A DNA stretch of 64,000 nt. Source: Devosia faecipullorum. Its GTDB lineage: Bacteria; Pseudomonadota; Alphaproteobacteria; Rhizobiales; Devosiaceae. The notes under the pieces were generated by a model, which was not told the DNA's origin, ran no database searches, and saw only the letters and a list, made by a program, of their open reading frames with translations. Positions 44,467 to 53,147 of this stretch are shown here, piece after piece; within the stretch, counting starts at the first letter, position 1, and each line of letters starts with the position of its first letter. Both the position numbers and the translations under genes were made by a program. The stretch is taken from the NCBI RefSeq assembly GCF_015158295.1, contig NZ_JACDXV010000002.1, positions 257,501-321,500 of the forward strand, in the 5' to 3' direction.

Positions 44467-45392
44467 TGCTGACCTCCCAGGCGGATACGCGGATCGAGCT
44501 GGGCATAGACCAGATCGGTGATGACGTTGATGAAAGCCACCATGAGCGCCACCACGATGGCGATGGCCTGTACGACCGCATAGTCTCGCGCGGCCACGCT
44601 CGCCACCAGCAGCGAGCCGATGCCGGGCCAGGAGAACACCGTTTCCGTGACCACGGCGCCCCCGACCAGCGTTGTCAGCTGCAAACCGGTCATGGTCACG
44701 ACCGGAAGCAGAGAATTGCGCACCACATGGTCTGCCAGAACTTCGCGTTCGCGCAGTCCCTTGGCATAGGCCGTCAGCACGAAGGGCTCCCGCAGCGTAT
44801 CGACCACGGTGGAGCGCGTCAGCCGGATGACAATGGCCAGGAATGGCAATGTCATCGTGATCGTGGGCAGGATGAGATGGGCGAAACTGCCGCTGCCGAA
44901 GCTGGGCAGAATACGGAACTGGCGCGCGAAGATCAGGATGAGAATGACGCCGAGCCAGAAGCCGGGCAGGGACTTGCCGAAGAGGGCGAGGCTGGAGACG
45001 AGCTTGTCGACCCAGCCGCCCGGACGGCGCCCGGCAAGCGCGCCGAGCGGAATGCCCAGTCCCACCGAGAGGATTGTCGCCCAAAAGGTCAGCTCCAGCG
45101 TCGCCGGCAAACGCTCCAGCACGGCATCCATGGCCGGCTTGCCCAGGCGCACCGACATGCCGAAATCGAACTGGACCAGATCTTTCAGAAAGATCGCGTA
45201 TTGATGGACCAGCGACCCGCCCAGGCCAAGGCGATCCCGCAGGGCCGCGAGTTGGTCTTCGGTCGCGGTTGGACCAAGCATGACCAGTGCCGGATCGCCC
45301 GGCGCGAGGCGGATCAGCAGGAAGATCAGGGTCACCGCTCCCCATACGACCAGAAGGGTCGTGCCGAGGCGTTTGAACAGGCCGCGGGACAT
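44463..45392 (-). CDS. Dpp-type ABC transporter permease (second set, B-like)
   Basis: A 309-residue inner-membrane permease with the DppB pattern: an N-terminal helix (TLLVVWGAVTLIFLLIRLAPGDP), PATLELTFWATILSVGLGIPLG, the EAA-type loop AYAKGLREREVLADHVVRNSLLP and a C-terminal TDLVYAQLDPRIRLG. The ATG overlaps the DapA-like stop (TGATG), continuing the chain of coupled genes. Confidence 0.92.
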   Translation of the reverse strand: MSRGLFKRLGTTLLVVWGAVTLIFLLIRLAPGDPALVMLGPTATEDQLAALRDRLGLGGSLVHQYAIFLKDLVQFDFGMSVRLGKPAMDAVLERLPATLELTFWATILSVGLGIPLGALAGRRPGGWVDKLVSSLALFGKSLPGFWLGVILILIFARQFRILPSFGSGSFAHLILPTITMTLPFLAIVIRLTRSTVVDTLREPFVLTAYAKGLREREVLADHVVRNSLLPVVTMTGLQLTTLVGGAVVTETVFSWPGIGSLLVASVAARDYAVVQAIAIVVALMVAFINVITDLVYAQLDPRIRLGGQQ

Positions 45393-46309
45393 CAGGCGAA
45401 TGTCCCGCCGATTTCGTCGAGCATGGGCGCCAGAATTGCCCGCAGTCGTTCCTGTTCGCTCTCTTCATAGGCGCGGAAGGGCGCTGCCGGTGTTTTCGGG
45501 CTCAGCCCGAGCAGGCTGAGGGCCGCTTTCATCGAGGTCAGGCCGGGGCGAATGCCGTGAATGGTGGTGAGCGCCGTCAGCTTGTCCTGAAGCAAAGCGA
45601 CGCGATCCCAATCGGCTGCGCGTGACGCCGCCACGATGTCCATGCACAATTTGGGAGCGATATTGGCCAGGCCCGGCGTCACGCCGCGCGCTCCGACCTC
45701 CATGGCCCAGCCGAGCCGCTTTTCATTGCCCTGGCTGACGGCGAAGTCGGGCCGGTCCTTGGTGAGCGCCAGCGATCCCAGCAGATACTCGTCTGAAACG
45801 CTGCTGTCCTTCATGCCCACGATATGAGGCATCTGCAGCAGCCGCTCGAGCAGGGAGAGCGTGATCGGATTGCCGGTATAGCGGGGGATATTGTAGGCGA
45901 TTACCGGCACGCCGAATTGCGCGAAAGATGCGAAGTGATCGGCCAATTCGTCTTCGGTATGCCCGAAATAGAGTGGCGCGGCGACCACGAGCGCGTCCGG
46001 TTCGGCCGCCATGAACGCATGCGCATTGCGCAGGCCGATCTCCGTGCCGGCACCGAAGACGGTGATGAAGAGGTTTGCGCCGTTGCTCACGCTGCGCCAG
46101 TTCCTGGCCGCCTCCACGGCATAGGGTGTCGATTGCTCGGCGGGCAGCAGAGCGCCTTCGCCATTGCTCCCCAACAGCATCATATTGTCGATATTGGCCG
46201 CCGCCATGGACCGCAGCAAAGGCTCTGCAAGTCCTGCATTCGGCACGCGATCTTCGGTCATGGTGGTGACGAGCGGAACAGTCACGCCGTCCAGAATGTG
46301 CTTGGTCAT
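45392..46309 (-). CDS. DapA/NanA family aldolase (dihydrodipicolinate synthase-like)
   Basis: A 305-residue TIM-barrel lyase of the class I aldolase type. The Schiff-base lysine is Lys167 in HIVGMKDSS, the catalytic tyrosine is Tyr139 in VIAYNIPRYTG, and the pyruvate-carboxylate loop is LLGSNGEGALL (GSNGE in place of GTTGE). The family includes dihydrodipicolinate synthase, N-acetylneuraminate lyase and 2-keto-3-deoxy-sugar-acid aldolases and dehydratases. In a sugar-type catabolic operon, a role in cleaving or dehydrating a 2-keto-3-deoxy acid is more likely than lysine synthesis. Confidence 0.88.
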   Translation of the reverse strand: MTKHILDGVTVPLVTTMTEDRVPNAGLAEPLLRSMAAANIDNMMLLGSNGEGALLPAEQSTPYAVEAARNWRSVSNGANLFITVFGAGTEIGLRNAHAFMAAEPDALVVAAPLYFGHTEDELADHFASFAQFGVPVIAYNIPRYTGNPITLSLLERLLQMPHIVGMKDSSVSDEYLLGSLALTKDRPDFAVSQGNEKRLGWAMEVGARGVTPGLANIAPKLCMDIVAASRAADWDRVALLQDKLTALTTIHGIRPGLTSMKAALSLLGLSPKTPAAPFRAYEESEQERLRAILAPMLDEIGGTFA

Positions 46310-46310
46310 C

Positions 46311-47924
46311 TCAATACCCCCGAACGTCCGGCCAGCGGATTTCGATGCCTTCCGCGTAAAGACGAGATTGGAAATCGGTGAGCAGGGCGTCGTCGGCCTG
46401 CACCTGATGCGGCGTGAACCCGTTATTCAGACAATGGGCAGCAAGAAGACCGGCGACCTCCCCGACATTCCATTCGACCGGATGCAGCCGGTAGCAGCCA
46501 TTGGTGATATGGGTGGTGCCCATGTTCTTGCCGCCCGCAAGCAGGTTTTTGACGCGGCGGGGCAGGAGCGAGCCGAGCGGGATTTCGAACGGCGCGGATT
46601 CGACATCGACATAATTGTCGCCACCCGTCGAGGGGTGGAGGTCGATGCGGTACATGCCGATGCCAACGCTGTCCCGGTATTGCTTGGAAAGCGTTTTGCC
46701 GTGAATGGTCATCGACACGTCCTGTTCGACGATGCGGGTGACGGGCAGGATGCGGCGGCTTTCGCGGATATAGGGGGCCATGGCAAGGCCATGGTCGGTG
46801 CCGGTAATGTCGCCGCGCAGACGCAGGCCGGGGAAGCCCTGGCCGCCATCGAGGCGGGGCGCTTCGGTCTGGAGCCAATAGAAGACGGAATAGGAAAGCT
46901 CGGCAGCGGATTTCAGATGCGCGGCCTTGTCCTCTTCGGAGACGTCGATGATGGAGCCGAGCATGTAGTCGATCATCGGCCAGTTCACGAGGCAGATATC
47001 GGAACCATAGGCGCTGGGCACGAAATTGCGGCGGGCGGCGATGCGGCGGAAGGTCCAGAGATTGCCGTCGCCGGGATTGCGGCGCTGATCGGCATCGACC
47101 AGCAGCGGGTCGTCATCCGGATTCGGGGTGAAGCTGCGCTCGGTAATTTCGAGGGTGCGCGGATGCGGCGCCTTGAAGCCGAGCAGCGGGCCACCCCAGA
47201 AATCAGGCTGGTACTGGCGCCAGAAATCGTAGTTGGCCGGCTTGTCGATGACCTGGTTGCCGTCAACGTGGTCGATGGCGAAGCAGACGGAGACCGCCTG
47301 AACGTTGTCGGGTTGGGCGGTTTCGGGGGCGCTGGGCTCACCTGTATCCGACCGGGATTCAAAACCCTTGGCATATTCCGTGCCGGTGAGGGGCAGCAGG
47401 TCGCCGAGCTCGGTGGCGTCGACGACATAGGCGGCTGAGACGGTAATTTGACCGCCGGTGTCGCGGTGGCGGAGGGTGATGGCGCGGACGATGTCATTCT
47501 GCACGTCGGCTGAGATGGGCAGATAGGGTTGGAGGACACGGAGCTGACCGCCGCCGCGCCAGGGAGCGAGCATGGCTTCGATGACAGCGAGGCCGGTGCG
47601 CGGCTCGGCGCAGAGGCGGCTGACCCAGCCGGCGCCTGGATTGAGATCGCCCCAGGCGCGGCTTTCCGCCGTCAGCGGATAATGGTCGCGATAATATTGG
47701 CGGATGCCGTTCCGGAGCTGACGATAGGAGCGCGTGACGCCGAACTGTTCGACCCAGGAGTGCTCATCGGGCGGGACGGCCTGGCTCGTAAGCTGGCCGC
47801 CGAGCCAGTCGAATTCCTCGGTCAGAATGACGGTGCGGCCCGAGCGCAGGGCGCCAAGGGCAGCGGCAACGCCACCCAGGCCGCCACCGACGACGAGAAG
47901 ATCAGCGGAAAGTTCTTTGGTCAT
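46311..47924 (-). CDS. FAD-dependent oxidoreductase (FAD_oxidored family)
   Basis: A 537-residue flavoprotein. The N-terminal dinucleotide motif is DLLVVGGGLGGVAAALGA, followed by EEFDWLGGQLTSQ, typical of the FAD_oxidored group (PF12831 type). AAYVVDATELGDLLPLTG and LLAGGKNMGTTHITNGCYRLHP near the end are also characteristic of that group. The ATG at 47924 overlaps the LacI stop by four bases. The family is common in carbohydrate-catabolism operons, but its reactions are mostly unknown. Confidence 0.87.
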   Translation of the reverse strand: MTKELSADLLVVGGGLGGVAAALGALRSGRTVILTEEFDWLGGQLTSQAVPPDEHSWVEQFGVTRSYRQLRNGIRQYYRDHYPLTAESRAWGDLNPGAGWVSRLCAEPRTGLAVIEAMLAPWRGGGQLRVLQPYLPISADVQNDIVRAITLRHRDTGGQITVSAAYVVDATELGDLLPLTGTEYAKGFESRSDTGEPSAPETAQPDNVQAVSVCFAIDHVDGNQVIDKPANYDFWRQYQPDFWGGPLLGFKAPHPRTLEITERSFTPNPDDDPLLVDADQRRNPGDGNLWTFRRIAARRNFVPSAYGSDICLVNWPMIDYMLGSIIDVSEEDKAAHLKSAAELSYSVFYWLQTEAPRLDGGQGFPGLRLRGDITGTDHGLAMAPYIRESRRILPVTRIVEQDVSMTIHGKTLSKQYRDSVGIGMYRIDLHPSTGGDNYVDVESAPFEIPLGSLLPRRVKNLLAGGKNMGTTHITNGCYRLHPVEWNVGEVAGLLAAHCLNNGFTPHQVQADDALLTDFQSRLYAEGIEIRWPDVRGY

Positions 47925-48955
47925 TTGGTCTTCTTGGTTTTGGAGGAGGGAGCGCCCAGGGTGTCGCCCTCGAGCGGCTCGCAATGGAGGAGAATCTGCT
48001 CCACCGGGGCATCGTGCTCGACGCGGCGGACTAGCATTTCAGTGGCGGCGCGGGCCATGGCCTCGCGCGGGATGGCGAATGAGGTGAAGCGGCGGCCGAC
48101 TTCTTCAGCACGGATGTGATTGCCAAGGACGACGATGGAGAGGTCGTCCGGGATGGAGAGGCCACGGCTGCGGGCGGCGTGTTCGATGGCGATGGCATCG
48201 ACCAGTTCGGTGACGAAGACGCAGGTGGCGCCCGCGGCGAGCAGGATGTCGAGGATTTCGTTGGGGGGCCGGCCGACCTCGAAGATCGAGGTGACGAGTT
48301 CGGCTTCGCCGACGGCGCGGGAAAAGCCGTACCAGCGATCGACGGTGGATTCGGCGCCCTCATTGAGGCCGATATAGGCGATGCGGCGATGGCCGAAGGA
48401 TTTGGCGCGCTCGACCAGAGCGGAGGTGGCGGGGGCATAATCGCCACCGACATAAGGAACGGGCCCGCCGGCATCGTCGCGTCGGCCAACGGCGACGAAT
48501 GGGAAATCGCCGGCAACGAGACGGGCAAGCTCGGTATTGTCGAACTTGCGGCCAAGAATAACGCAGCCGTCGGCCAGACGGAGACGGACATTGTCGCCGA
48601 AAATCTTGCGCTGCTGGCCAGCGCCGGTGAGAAGGAGAAGGTCGTAGCCGAGGGCCTGCGCGGCCTCTTCGATGCCGAAGAGGAAGGGCGTGAAGAAGTC
48701 GGCCTGGCCGGAGGGAAAGGCGGGCTCGTAAGTGAAGACGCCGAGAATGCGGTTGAGCCCCTTGACCATTTTTCGGGCGACCGGATCGGCAACATAGCCG
48801 GTGTCGCGGATGACCTTTTCGACGCGCTCGCGGGTTTCAGCGGGGATGCGCGAGTGGCTGAGGGGGGTGCCATTCAGAACAAGCGAGACGGTGGCCTGGC
48901 TGACGCCAGCCAACTGGGCAATATCCTTTTGGGTCAATCGCTTAGCTGCTGCCAA
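47921..48955 (-). CDS. LacI family transcriptional regulator
   Basis: A 344-residue regulator: N-terminal HTH and hinge (LTQKDIAQLAGVSQATVSLVLNG) and a periplasmic-binding-protein-like effector domain. It is the first gene of the eleven-gene operon that ends at 37819, so it is co-transcribed with its targets. A palindrome of LacI type (CTAATACGTATTAG) occurs 15 bases upstream of its start with a second copy behind it, indicating autoregulation. The ligand is probably the imported sugar derivative or an early intermediate. Confidence 0.92.
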   Translation of the reverse strand: MAAAKRLTQKDIAQLAGVSQATVSLVLNGTPLSHSRIPAETRERVEKVIRDTGYVADPVARKMVKGLNRILGVFTYEPAFPSGQADFFTPFLFGIEEAAQALGYDLLLLTGAGQQRKIFGDNVRLRLADGCVILGRKFDNTELARLVAGDFPFVAVGRRDDAGGPVPYVGGDYAPATSALVERAKSFGHRRIAYIGLNEGAESTVDRWYGFSRAVGEAELVTSIFEVGRPPNEILDILLAAGATCVFVTELVDAIAIEHAARSRGLSIPDDLSIVVLGNHIRAEEVGRRFTSFAIPREAMARAATEMLVRRVEHDAPVEQILLHCEPLEGDTLGAPSSKTKKTK

Positions 48956-48970
48956 ATTTCCCTCCTGTCG

Positions 48971-49001
48971 CTAATACGTATTAGCTATTTATACGTATTA
49001 G
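48971..49001. promoter_or_regulatory. Tandem LacI-type operators
   Basis: CTAATACGTATTAG at 48971-48984 is a perfect 14-base palindrome. A second copy at 48988-49001 (TTTATACGTATTAG) matches at 12 of 14 positions. Centres are 17 bases apart. The sites lie between the LacI gene and the divergent 49236-53033 transporter, so one regulator may govern both. Confidence 0.75.
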
Positions 49002-49235
49002 CAGGCATTCCGATTGCCCGTCAACGACTTTGTATGAACGCGCGGGTCTGGCTGGCTGTGTGAATGAATGGCGGAGCGCCAATTGGCATGTCAGCAATCG
49101 CGCTCGCACTGGGCGGCATCGCCGGCTATATTGCTTTTTGCCCGATGGGGCCGGAACGAGCGGGCACTTCTAAAACGGGCACAAGCGGACACCTGTCTGC
49201 CCAAGACCAACACTGAAATCCGGAGGGATCAAACC

Positions 49236-50264
49236 ATGACCAGTCTAACGAAAATCACCACCACGGCCTTCTTCGCTACCGCGATTTCTGTGATCGCGCC
49301 GGCAAGCGCTCAAGCGCAGGGCATTTCCGGGTCAGTTCTGGTGGTCTACACCCCCAACGAAGAAGGCATGCTGCAGAGCCTGATTCCGATTTTTGAGGAC
49401 AATACCGGCGTGCAGGTGCAACTCATCACCGCCGGCACGGGCGAACTCTATTCCCGCATTCGCAGCGAAGCGGGGAATCCGCAGGGCGACGTGATGTTCG
49501 GTGGCGGTGCCGCACAGGCGGCGGTCAATGCCGAACTCTGGCAGCCCTATACCTCTCCCGAAGACGCCGCCATGGTTCAGGGTGGAAAGAACGCCACCGG
49601 CGCCTTCACGCCCTACCAGGCCGATGGCTCGAACCTTTTGGTCAACGTTCAGGCCGTAGCGGCCGCGGGCATCGAGATCGACAGCTATGCGGACCTGCTG
49701 CAGCCGGCGCTTAAGGGCAAGATCGCCTTCGGCGATCCGACTGCCTCCTCCTCCGCCTTCGCGCAATTGACCAATATGCTCAAGGCTGTCGGCGGCGATT
49801 ATGAATCCGACCCCGGCTGGAACTACGTGGAGGCGCTGGTCGATCAACTCGATGGCATCTCCATCGGCTCCTCCAGTCAGGTTGCCCAGGACGTGGCCAA
49901 TGGCGAATATATTGTCGGTCTCACCTATGAACCTTTGTCGCAGAACTTCGTGCTTAGTGGCGCGCCGGTTGAAATCGTATATCCGGCGGAAGGCGCAGCC
50001 TTCCTTCCTGCCACCGTCCAGATCATCAAGGGCGGCCCCAACACTGCCGCAGCCGAAGCCTTTATCGACTTCGTCATCTCCGAGCAGGGCCAGACCATCA
50101 TTGCTGAACAGACGGCCGGCCGTCCGTTGCGCAGCGGCGTGGTCAAGCCCGGCCTGCCGTCACTGGAAGACATCCCCACCGTTCAGGAAGATGGTCCCTA
50201 TGTCGCCGCCCATCGCGACGAAATCGTCGCCAGGTATCGTTCAATCCTCGAGGCTCGTTCTTGA
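49236..50264 (+). CDS. AfuA/PotD-like ABC transporter substrate-binding protein
   Basis: A 342-residue periplasmic binding protein of the extracellular-solute-binding family 1/6 type. Signal: TTAFFATAISVIAPASAQA. Family features: VLVVYTPNEEGMLQSLIPIFED at the mature start, GDVMFGGGAAQ, and TVQIIKGGPNTAAAEAFIDFV. Relatives carry ferric ion, phosphonates, sugar phosphates or polyamines. No obvious FbpA-type tyrosine pair was identified, so iron is not favoured. The ATG at 49236 has GGAGGG upstream at a rather long spacing. First gene of a three-gene transporter operon. Confidence 0.85.
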   Translation: MTSLTKITTTAFFATAISVIAPASAQAQGISGSVLVVYTPNEEGMLQSLIPIFEDNTGVQVQLITAGTGELYSRIRSEAGNPQGDVMFGGGAAQAAVNAELWQPYTSPEDAAMVQGGKNATGAFTPYQADGSNLLVNVQAVAAAGIEIDSYADLLQPALKGKIAFGDPTASSSAFAQLTNMLKAVGGDYESDPGWNYVEALVDQLDGISIGSSSQVAQDVANGEYIVGLTYEPLSQNFVLSGAPVEIVYPAEGAAFLPATVQIIKGGPNTAAAEAFIDFVISEQGQTIIAEQTAGRPLRSGVVKPGLPSLEDIPTVQEDGPYVAAHRDEIVARYRSILEARS

Positions 50265-50295
50265 TGCTTGAGGCGTTTCAATCGGAGCAGGTGTG

Positions 50296-51381
50296 ATGAC
50301 CACTATTGCGCTTCAGTCTCTCCGCAAGGAATATGCCGGTCAGGTCGCCATCCCCGATCTCAATCTCGACATTCGGGATGGCGAGTTCTTTACCCTGCTC
50401 GGCCCCTCCGGTTGCGGCAAGACAACCCTGCTCCGGATGATTGCCGGCTTCAATTCCATTGAGGCCGGCACCATCGCTTTCGACGGCGTGGTGATCAATG
50501 ATCGCCCCGCTGCCGAAAGGAATATCGGCATGGTGTTCCAGAATTATGCGCTGTTTCCGCATATGTCGGCGGCCAAGAATGTCGCCTTCGGTTTGCAGAC
50601 CCGCAAGATTGGCCGCGCTGAAAGCGAGAAGCGGGTCAATGAGGCGCTGGACTCGGTCCGCATGGCGCATTTGAAGGACCGGCTTCCCGGCCAGATGTCC
50701 GGCGGTCAGCAGCAGCGTGTTGCTCTCGCCCGCGCCCTGGTGATCCAGCCGGCGCTCTTGTTGATGGACGAACCTCTTTCAAACCTCGACGCAAAACTGC
50801 GCGTCGAGATGCGGGACACCATCCGCCAGGCCCAGCGCGACGCCGGCATTACCACGGTCTATGTGACACACGATCAGGAAGAGGCCATGGCCGTTTCCGA
50901 TCGCATCGCGGTGATGAATTTGGGCGTGGTGCAGCAGGTCGGTTCGCCGGCCGAAATCTATCGCGATCCGGCCAATCGCTTCGTGGCGGAATTTATCGGC
51001 AAGACCAATCTGCTCGAACGCGACCTGCGCCGGGAAAATGGCCGTGCCATGGTGAATCTGGGCGATGACCAGGCGATCGACGTCACCAATAGAATTGTTT
51101 CCGAGGCCGGTGGTCGTGTCCAGGTCTCGGTGCGGCCTGAGGCCGTGCGAGCTGCAGATACTGGTCTGGGCGCCGAAGTGGTGGATGAAACATTCCTCGG
51201 CTCGCATTCGCAGGTTCGTGCCCGGCTGGAGACCGGCGAGACCGTGGAATTTCTCGAATTTTCCCGTCGCTCCGCATTGTGGCAGCGTGGCGACAAGGTT
51301 CATCTGCAATTTGACACCGAGATGCTGACCTATTTCGATGCCGGCAGCGGCATCTCGATCATGGGCGGAGCAAGAGAGTGA
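50296..51381 (+). CDS. PotA/FbpC-like ABC transporter ATP-binding protein
   Basis: A 361-residue ATPase: Walker A GPSGCGKT, Q-loop MVFQNYALFPHM, signature MSGGQQQRVALARAL, Walker B LLLMDEPLSNLD and switch histidine in YVTHDQEEAM. A C-terminal TOBE-type regulatory domain follows (NLLERDLRRENGRAMVNL, VQVSVRPEAVR). The ATG at 50296 is favoured over a GTG three bases earlier. Coupled to the permease gene by a GTGA overlap. Confidence 0.92.
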   Translation: MTTIALQSLRKEYAGQVAIPDLNLDIRDGEFFTLLGPSGCGKTTLLRMIAGFNSIEAGTIAFDGVVINDRPAAERNIGMVFQNYALFPHMSAAKNVAFGLQTRKIGRAESEKRVNEALDSVRMAHLKDRLPGQMSGGQQQRVALARALVIQPALLLMDEPLSNLDAKLRVEMRDTIRQAQRDAGITTVYVTHDQEEAMAVSDRIAVMNLGVVQQVGSPAEIYRDPANRFVAEFIGKTNLLERDLRRENGRAMVNLGDDQAIDVTNRIVSEAGGRVQVSVRPEAVRAADTGLGAEVVDETFLGSHSQVRARLETGETVEFLEFSRRSALWQRGDKVHLQFDTEMLTYFDAGSGISIMGGARE

Positions 51382-53033
51382 ACGCGGGCGGCACCAAGCA
51401 ATATGATGGTTGGACCACGGTCGCATTATTGCTGACCGGCGGTTATCTGTTCATGGTCGTTTGGCCATTGATTACGGTCCTGTTCAGCAGCGTCACCGAT
51501 GAAGCCGGGTTTTCACTCGACGGCTTTTCGACCTTCTTTTCTTCTCGCCTCTATTACGGCACCTTGCTCAACAGCCTGGTGGTGACGGTCTGCGTGACCG
51601 TTCTGGCTTTTGTCATCGCATTCCCGCTGGCCTATTTCATGACCATGTTCCAGGTGCGCGGCAATCGGATCATTCAGATCCTGATACTGGCCTCGATGAT
51701 GTCGCCTCCCTTTATCGGGGCATATTCGTGGATTTTGCTGCTCGGCAACAATGGTCTGATTACCCGCTGGCTGCAGAGCACTCTCGGCCTCGAATCCCCC
51801 AGCATCTATGGCTTTGCCGGCATTGTCCTGGTGCTGACCCTGCAATTGGTGCCGCTGATCTTCACCTATCTCATGGGGGCCTGGCGCACCATTGACGTGG
51901 CTTTGCTCGAGGCGGCGGAAAGCATGGGGATCACCGGGTGGCGCCGCGCCGCCAAGGTCATCATGCCGCTGCTGCTGCCCACGGTGCTCGGCGGCAGCCT
52001 GCTGGTCTTCGTCCGTGCCTTTGCCGATTTCGGCACGCCCATGCTGATCGGCCAAGGCTTCCGCACCATACCGGTCCTGATCTACAGCTCATTCGTGGGC
52101 GAAGTCAGCATCGACCGCAGCTTTGCCTCGGCCGTAGCCGTCATCGTCATCGCAGTGACCTTGGCCGTCTTCCTGATCCAGAAATATATCGTTGATCGCC
52201 GCACCTTCTCGATGACGGCCATGCGCCCCATCGAGCCCAAACGTCTGACCGGCTGGCGTGGCCTGCTGATCCATGGCTATGTTTATGGCTTCCTCGTCCT
52301 GGCCCTGGCACCGCTGATCGTCGTTGTGGTCAGCTCGTTCCGCAATACGCTTTACGGCCAGTTTGTCGACGGATTTTCGTTCCGTAACTACATCACGGCG
52401 CAGCGCGACATTTTCCGGTACATCGGCAACACGTTCAGTATTGGCATCACGGCGCTGGTTCTATTGGTCATGGTGGCCGTGCTGGTTTCGTATCTTACGG
52501 TGCGCCGCAAGAACGCGCTGACCGGCCTGCTCGATACCATGACGATGATCCCATATGTGGTACCGGGCCTCGTCATCGGCATTGCCCTGATTACCGCCTA
52601 TAGTCAGCCGCCCCTGGTGCTGACGGGCAGTTTTGCCATCATGGTTCTGGCGCTGGCCATCCGCCGCCTGCCCTATACGGTGCGCTCGACGACTGCGTTG
52701 ATGTACCAGTTCAGTCCGAGCATTGAGGAAGCGGCCGTGAGCCTGGGCGCATCCAAGACGAGGACATTGATCCAGATCGTGGTGCCGGCCCTGGCGCCCG
52801 GCATTCTCGCGGGTGCCGTGCTGAGCTGGGTGACCATCATCACCGAACTCAGCACCACGCTCTTTCTCTACAATACGTCGACCCAGACCCTGGCGCTGGG
52901 CATCTATGCACAGGTCATTCGCGGGCAATTGGGGACGGCGGCGGCGCTCTCGACCATTCTACTGGTCCTGACCATGCTGTCGCTTCTGCTGCTCATGCGC
53001 ATGTCGGGCGGCAACAGGGAAGTGCGGATCTGA
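51378..53033 (+). CDS. Fused dual-domain ABC transporter permease (FbpB/ThiP-like)
   Basis: A 551-residue membrane protein made of two permease domains in one chain. Each half has about six helices and an EAA loop: ALLEAAESMGITGWRRAAKVIMP in the first and SIEEAAVSLGASKTRTLIQIVVP in the second. One polypeptide thus supplies the whole channel, as in FbpB and ThiP. GTG start overlapping the ATPase stop. Last gene of the unit; a hairpin follows at 53078. Confidence 0.92.
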   Translation: MNAGGTKQYDGWTTVALLLTGGYLFMVVWPLITVLFSSVTDEAGFSLDGFSTFFSSRLYYGTLLNSLVVTVCVTVLAFVIAFPLAYFMTMFQVRGNRIIQILILASMMSPPFIGAYSWILLLGNNGLITRWLQSTLGLESPSIYGFAGIVLVLTLQLVPLIFTYLMGAWRTIDVALLEAAESMGITGWRRAAKVIMPLLLPTVLGGSLLVFVRAFADFGTPMLIGQGFRTIPVLIYSSFVGEVSIDRSFASAVAVIVIAVTLAVFLIQKYIVDRRTFSMTAMRPIEPKRLTGWRGLLIHGYVYGFLVLALAPLIVVVVSSFRNTLYGQFVDGFSFRNYITAQRDIFRYIGNTFSIGITALVLLVMVAVLVSYLTVRRKNALTGLLDTMTMIPYVVPGLVIGIALITAYSQPPLVLTGSFAIMVLALAIRRLPYTVRSTTALMYQFSPSIEEAAVSLGASKTRTLIQIVVPALAPGILAGAVLSWVTIITELSTTLFLYNTSTQTLALGIYAQVIRGQLGTAAALSTILLVLTMLSLLLLMRMSGGNREVRI

Positions 53034-53077
53034 TCTGGGATGCGGAGCAGCCTCGCGCAACCCAGAATCCTGCCTGT

Positions 53078-53106
53078 GGCGATCATCGTGTGGGGCGATG
53101 ATCGCC
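53078..53106. terminator. Hairpin between convergent genes
   Basis: GGCGATCATC pairs perfectly with GATGATCGCC around a 9-base loop, between the ends of the permease gene and the convergent sugar transferase gene. No T-run follows, so it may act in both directions only weakly. Confidence 0.5.
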
Positions 53107-53147
53107 GGATCCGAACGCGTCCTGGCTCAGATGGATGGCAGAGGCTG

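Noticed and set aside
44467-45468. Fusion of the second-set permease frame (43597-45468) into a 623-residue protein
   Set aside because: The N-terminal part is a frame-shifted shadow of the partner permease gene; the ATGA overlap at 44463-44466 gives a normal start.
49110-49235. Short hydrophobic frame before the AfuA-like gene
   Set aside because: About 42 codons with one possible membrane segment but no ribosome-binding site or homology; more likely leader sequence.
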